Part shown: positions 62,326-64,000 of the stretch, piece after piece
Layout: each line of letters starts with the position of its first letter
Position numbering within the stretch: the stretch's first letter is position 1
Source of the DNA: Bacteroidales bacterium
GTDB taxonomy: Bacteria; Bacteroidota; Bacteroidia; Bacteroidales; UBA932
DNA: 64,000 bases
NCBI GenBank assembly: GCA_017548445.1
Contig: JAFYZZ010000093.1
Location: 36,441-100,440, forward strand
Reading direction: 5' to 3'
Position numbers and translations under genes: made by a program
The notes under the pieces: model-generated
Told to the model about the DNA's origin: nothing
The model's input: only the letters and a program-made list of their open reading frames with translations
The model's database searches: none

Positions 62326-64000
62326 ATGGCACACGAGCATCACCACGAACATCACCACGAAGAGGGCGGCACCCGGGAGCGGGTGGTCCGCATCGCCGTC
62401 GCGGGCATCCTGCTCGCCGCGGCGGTCCTGGTCGAACATCATACGGACTGGGCTCCCTGGCAATACCTCCTCCTCTATCTGGTCCCCTACCTCATCGTCG
62501 GTCTGGACACCCTCAAGGAGGCCGCCGAGGCCGTCGTGCACGGCGAAGCCCTCGACGAGAACTTCCTGATGACCGTGGCCACGCTGGGAGCGCTGGCCGT
62601 CGGATTCCTTCCCGGCGCGCGGACGCAGTTCCCGGAAGCCGTCTTCGTGATGCTGTTCTTCCAGGTGGGAGAACTGTTCGAAGGCATCGCGGAAGGCCGC
62701 TCGCGCCGCTCGGTTGCCCATCTGATGGACATCCGGCCTGACACCGCGCAGGTCGAGCGCGACGGTTCCCTGCAGACCGTCCCGCCGGAAGAGGTGGCCG
62801 TGGGCGAGGTCATCCTCGTCCGCCCGGGCGGGCGGGTGCCGCTGGACGGCGTCGTGCTCGAAGGGAATTCCTCGCTGGACACCGTGGCGCTCACCGGCGA
62901 GAGCGTCCCGCGCAGCATCGGTCCCGGCGCGGAGATCCTCTCCGGCTGCATCAACCTCAGCGGCGTGCTGCGCATCCGCACCACCCGCCCCTTCGGCGAG
63001 TCCACCGCCTCACGCATCCTCGATCTGGTGGAACACGCGGCGGAGAACAAATCGCACAGCGAGCGTTTCATCACCCGCTTCGCCCGCGTGTACACACCCG
63101 TCGTGGTGGCGCTGGCGGTCCTGCTGGCCGTCGTCCCGCCGCTGTTTTTCGGCGGCGCCTGGGCGGTCTGGATCTACCGCGCGCTGATGTTCCTCGTGGT
63201 TTCCTGCCCCTGCGCGCTGGTCATCAGCATCCCGCTCACCTTCTTCGGCGGCATCGGCGGAGCGTCGCGCCGCGGCATCCTCGTCAAGGGGGCGGCCTTC
63301 CTGGACACCCTCGCCCGCGTGCGGACCGTCGTCTTCGACAAGACTGGCACGCTCACCGAAGGCGTCTTCGCCGTCACGGCCGTGCATCCCGATATGCTGG
63401 ACGGGCAGGAACTGCTGCACCTCGCCGCCCACGTGGAGCGCCATTCCACGCATCCCATCGCCGCTGCGCTCCTGCAGGCCTATGCCGACGAGCAGGACGG
63501 CTGCCGCGTGGAAGACATCCGCGAATACGCCGGCAAGGGTCTGACCGCCAGGGTGGAAGGACGGACCGTGGCCGTAGGCAACGAAAAACTGATGGAGGAG
63601 GCCGGAGCCACCCCGCATCCCTGCCCGCATACGCACGCCGGCACCGTCGTCCACGTGGCCGTGGACGGCGTGTATGCCGGTCACGTGGTCATCTCCGACC
63701 GCATCAAGGAGGATGCCGCCGAGGCCGTGGAGCGGCTGCACGCGGAAGGTATCCGAAAGACCGTGATGCTCACCGGCGACCTTCCGGCCGTGGCCACCGA
63801 CGTGGCCGCGAAGACGGGAATCGACGAGTTCCACGCCGGCCTTCTGCCCGCTGACAAGCTGGCGCGCGTGGAAGCGCTCCTGCCCGAAGGCACGCTCGTC
63901 TTCGTGGGCGACGGCATCAACGACGCCCCCACCCTCGCCCGCGCCGACCTTGGCGTGGCGATGGGCGCACTGGGCTCCGAAGCGGCCATCGAAGCCGCCG
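62326..64000 (+). CDS. Heavy-metal (Zn/Cd/Pb-type) P-type ATPase, 3' end beyond the window
   Basis: The visible protein has 558 residues and is still open at the window end. It starts MAHEHHHEHHHEEGG, a His-rich metal-binding tail, rather than a ferredoxin-like HMA domain. It then has TGES in the actuator domain, the transmembrane metal motif SCPCALV with C294 and C296, the phosphorylation motif DKTGTLTE with D338, STHPIAAAL for the nucleotide site, and GDGINDAP. This is the P1B-2-like pattern of Zn2+/Cd2+ exporters in the inner membrane. The C-terminal two helices lie past 64000. It has its own promoter. Confidence 0.93.
   Translation, partial: MAHEHHHEHHHEEGGTRERVVRIAVAGILLAAAVLVEHHTDWAPWQYLLLYLVPYLIVGLDTLKEAAEAVVHGEALDENFLMTVATLGALAVGFLPGARTQFPEAVFVMLFFQVGELFEGIAEGRSRRSVAHLMDIRPDTAQVERDGSLQTVPPEEVAVGEVILVRPGGRVPLDGVVLEGNSSLDTVALTGESVPRSIGPGAEILSGCINLSGVLRIRTTRPFGESTASRILDLVEHAAENKSHSERFITRFARVYTPVVVALAVLLAVVPPLFFGGAWAVWIYRALMFLVVSCPCALVISIPLTFFGGIGGASRRGILVKGAAFLDTLARVRTVVFDKTGTLTEGVFAVTAVHPDMLDGQELLHLAAHVERHSTHPIAAALLQAYADEQDGCRVEDIREYAGKGLTARVEGRTVAVGNEKLMEEAGATPHPCPHTHAGTVVHVAVDGVYAGHVVISDRIKEDAAEAVERLHAEGIRKTVMLTGDLPAVATDVAAKTGIDEFHAGLLPADKLARVEALLPEGTLVFVGDGINDAPTLARADLGVAMGALGSEAAIEAA

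Noticed and set aside
1..64000. CRISPR arrays, insertion sequences, integrases, phage genes or rRNA/tRNA genes
   Set aside because: No regularly spaced repeats, terminal inverted repeats with transposase, or conserved RNA-gene sequence was found on either strand by reading.

Overview
The window looks like chromosomal core DNA from a high-GC member of the Bacteroidales (Bacteroidota). The evidence is as follows. Many genes are preceded by the Bacteroidota promoter box TAnnTTTG, several times with TTTG 19-20 bases upstream. Shine-Dalgarno sequences are mostly absent. The gene content also fits: a TonB receptor plus PnuT under a TPP riboswitch, a DUF1460 protein, fused thrA, bifunctional hisB and hisIE, a short Hdr-like cluster and xylan-degrading lipoproteins. 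The closest genus cannot be settled from sequence reading alone; a gut or rumen lineage is an inference. No rRNA, tRNA, CRISPR array, transposase or phage gene was found.

Layout. 1-11122 (minus): a branched-chain amino-acid operon, ilvD-ilvB-ilvN-ilvC-leuA-leuC-leuD-(cimA-like)-leuB, followed by the 5' end of a probable ilvE. 11261-18587 (plus): thrA-thrB-thrC-asd, then a secreted protein and a Stealth-type sugar-phosphate transferase. 18644-22740: purU, a DUF1460 protein, a small lipoprotein and a 606-residue unknown protein. 22742-27046 (minus): gdhA followed by a receiver-domain/PEP-synthase-like fusion. 27047-27571: a 500-base non-coding stretch with a large stem structure and an inverted repeat before hsp20. 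28057-32552: an NhaC-type antiporter, an MBL hydrolase-mtnN-luxS cluster and a ThrE exporter. 32594-37327 (plus): GNAT, GH2 glycosidase, a protein kinase-AAA+ fusion and ClpP, with a second AAA+ ATPase convergent to them. 39077-40752: small genes including an AT-rich probable import.

40823-47963 is a complete histidine operon (hisG-D-C-B-H-A-F-IE). It is preceded by a short open frame with four consecutive His codons, and by mutually exclusive RNA hairpins ending in an intrinsic terminator, which is a textbook attenuator layout. 48778-51923 is a TPP-riboswitch-controlled thiamine uptake pair. 53064-58639 encodes a nitroreductase-like lipoprotein and a five-gene heterodisulfide-reductase-like electron-transfer module (HdrC, HdrB, HdrA, a second HdrC and a membrane Fe-S/CCG protein), closed by a strong terminator. 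58736-62195 (minus) is a small xylan/arabinoxylan-utilisation operon (accessory protein, GH43, GH8). The window ends inside a Zn/Cd-type P-type ATPase.

The main themes are amino-acid biosynthesis (Ile/Val/Leu, Thr, His and glutamate dehydrogenase), its regulation, and a few less usual modules. The most interesting points are the his attenuator, a GGTTAGTTA leader motif shared by ilvD, thrA, purU and gdhA, the kinase-AAA+/ClpP operon, and the Hdr-like operon.
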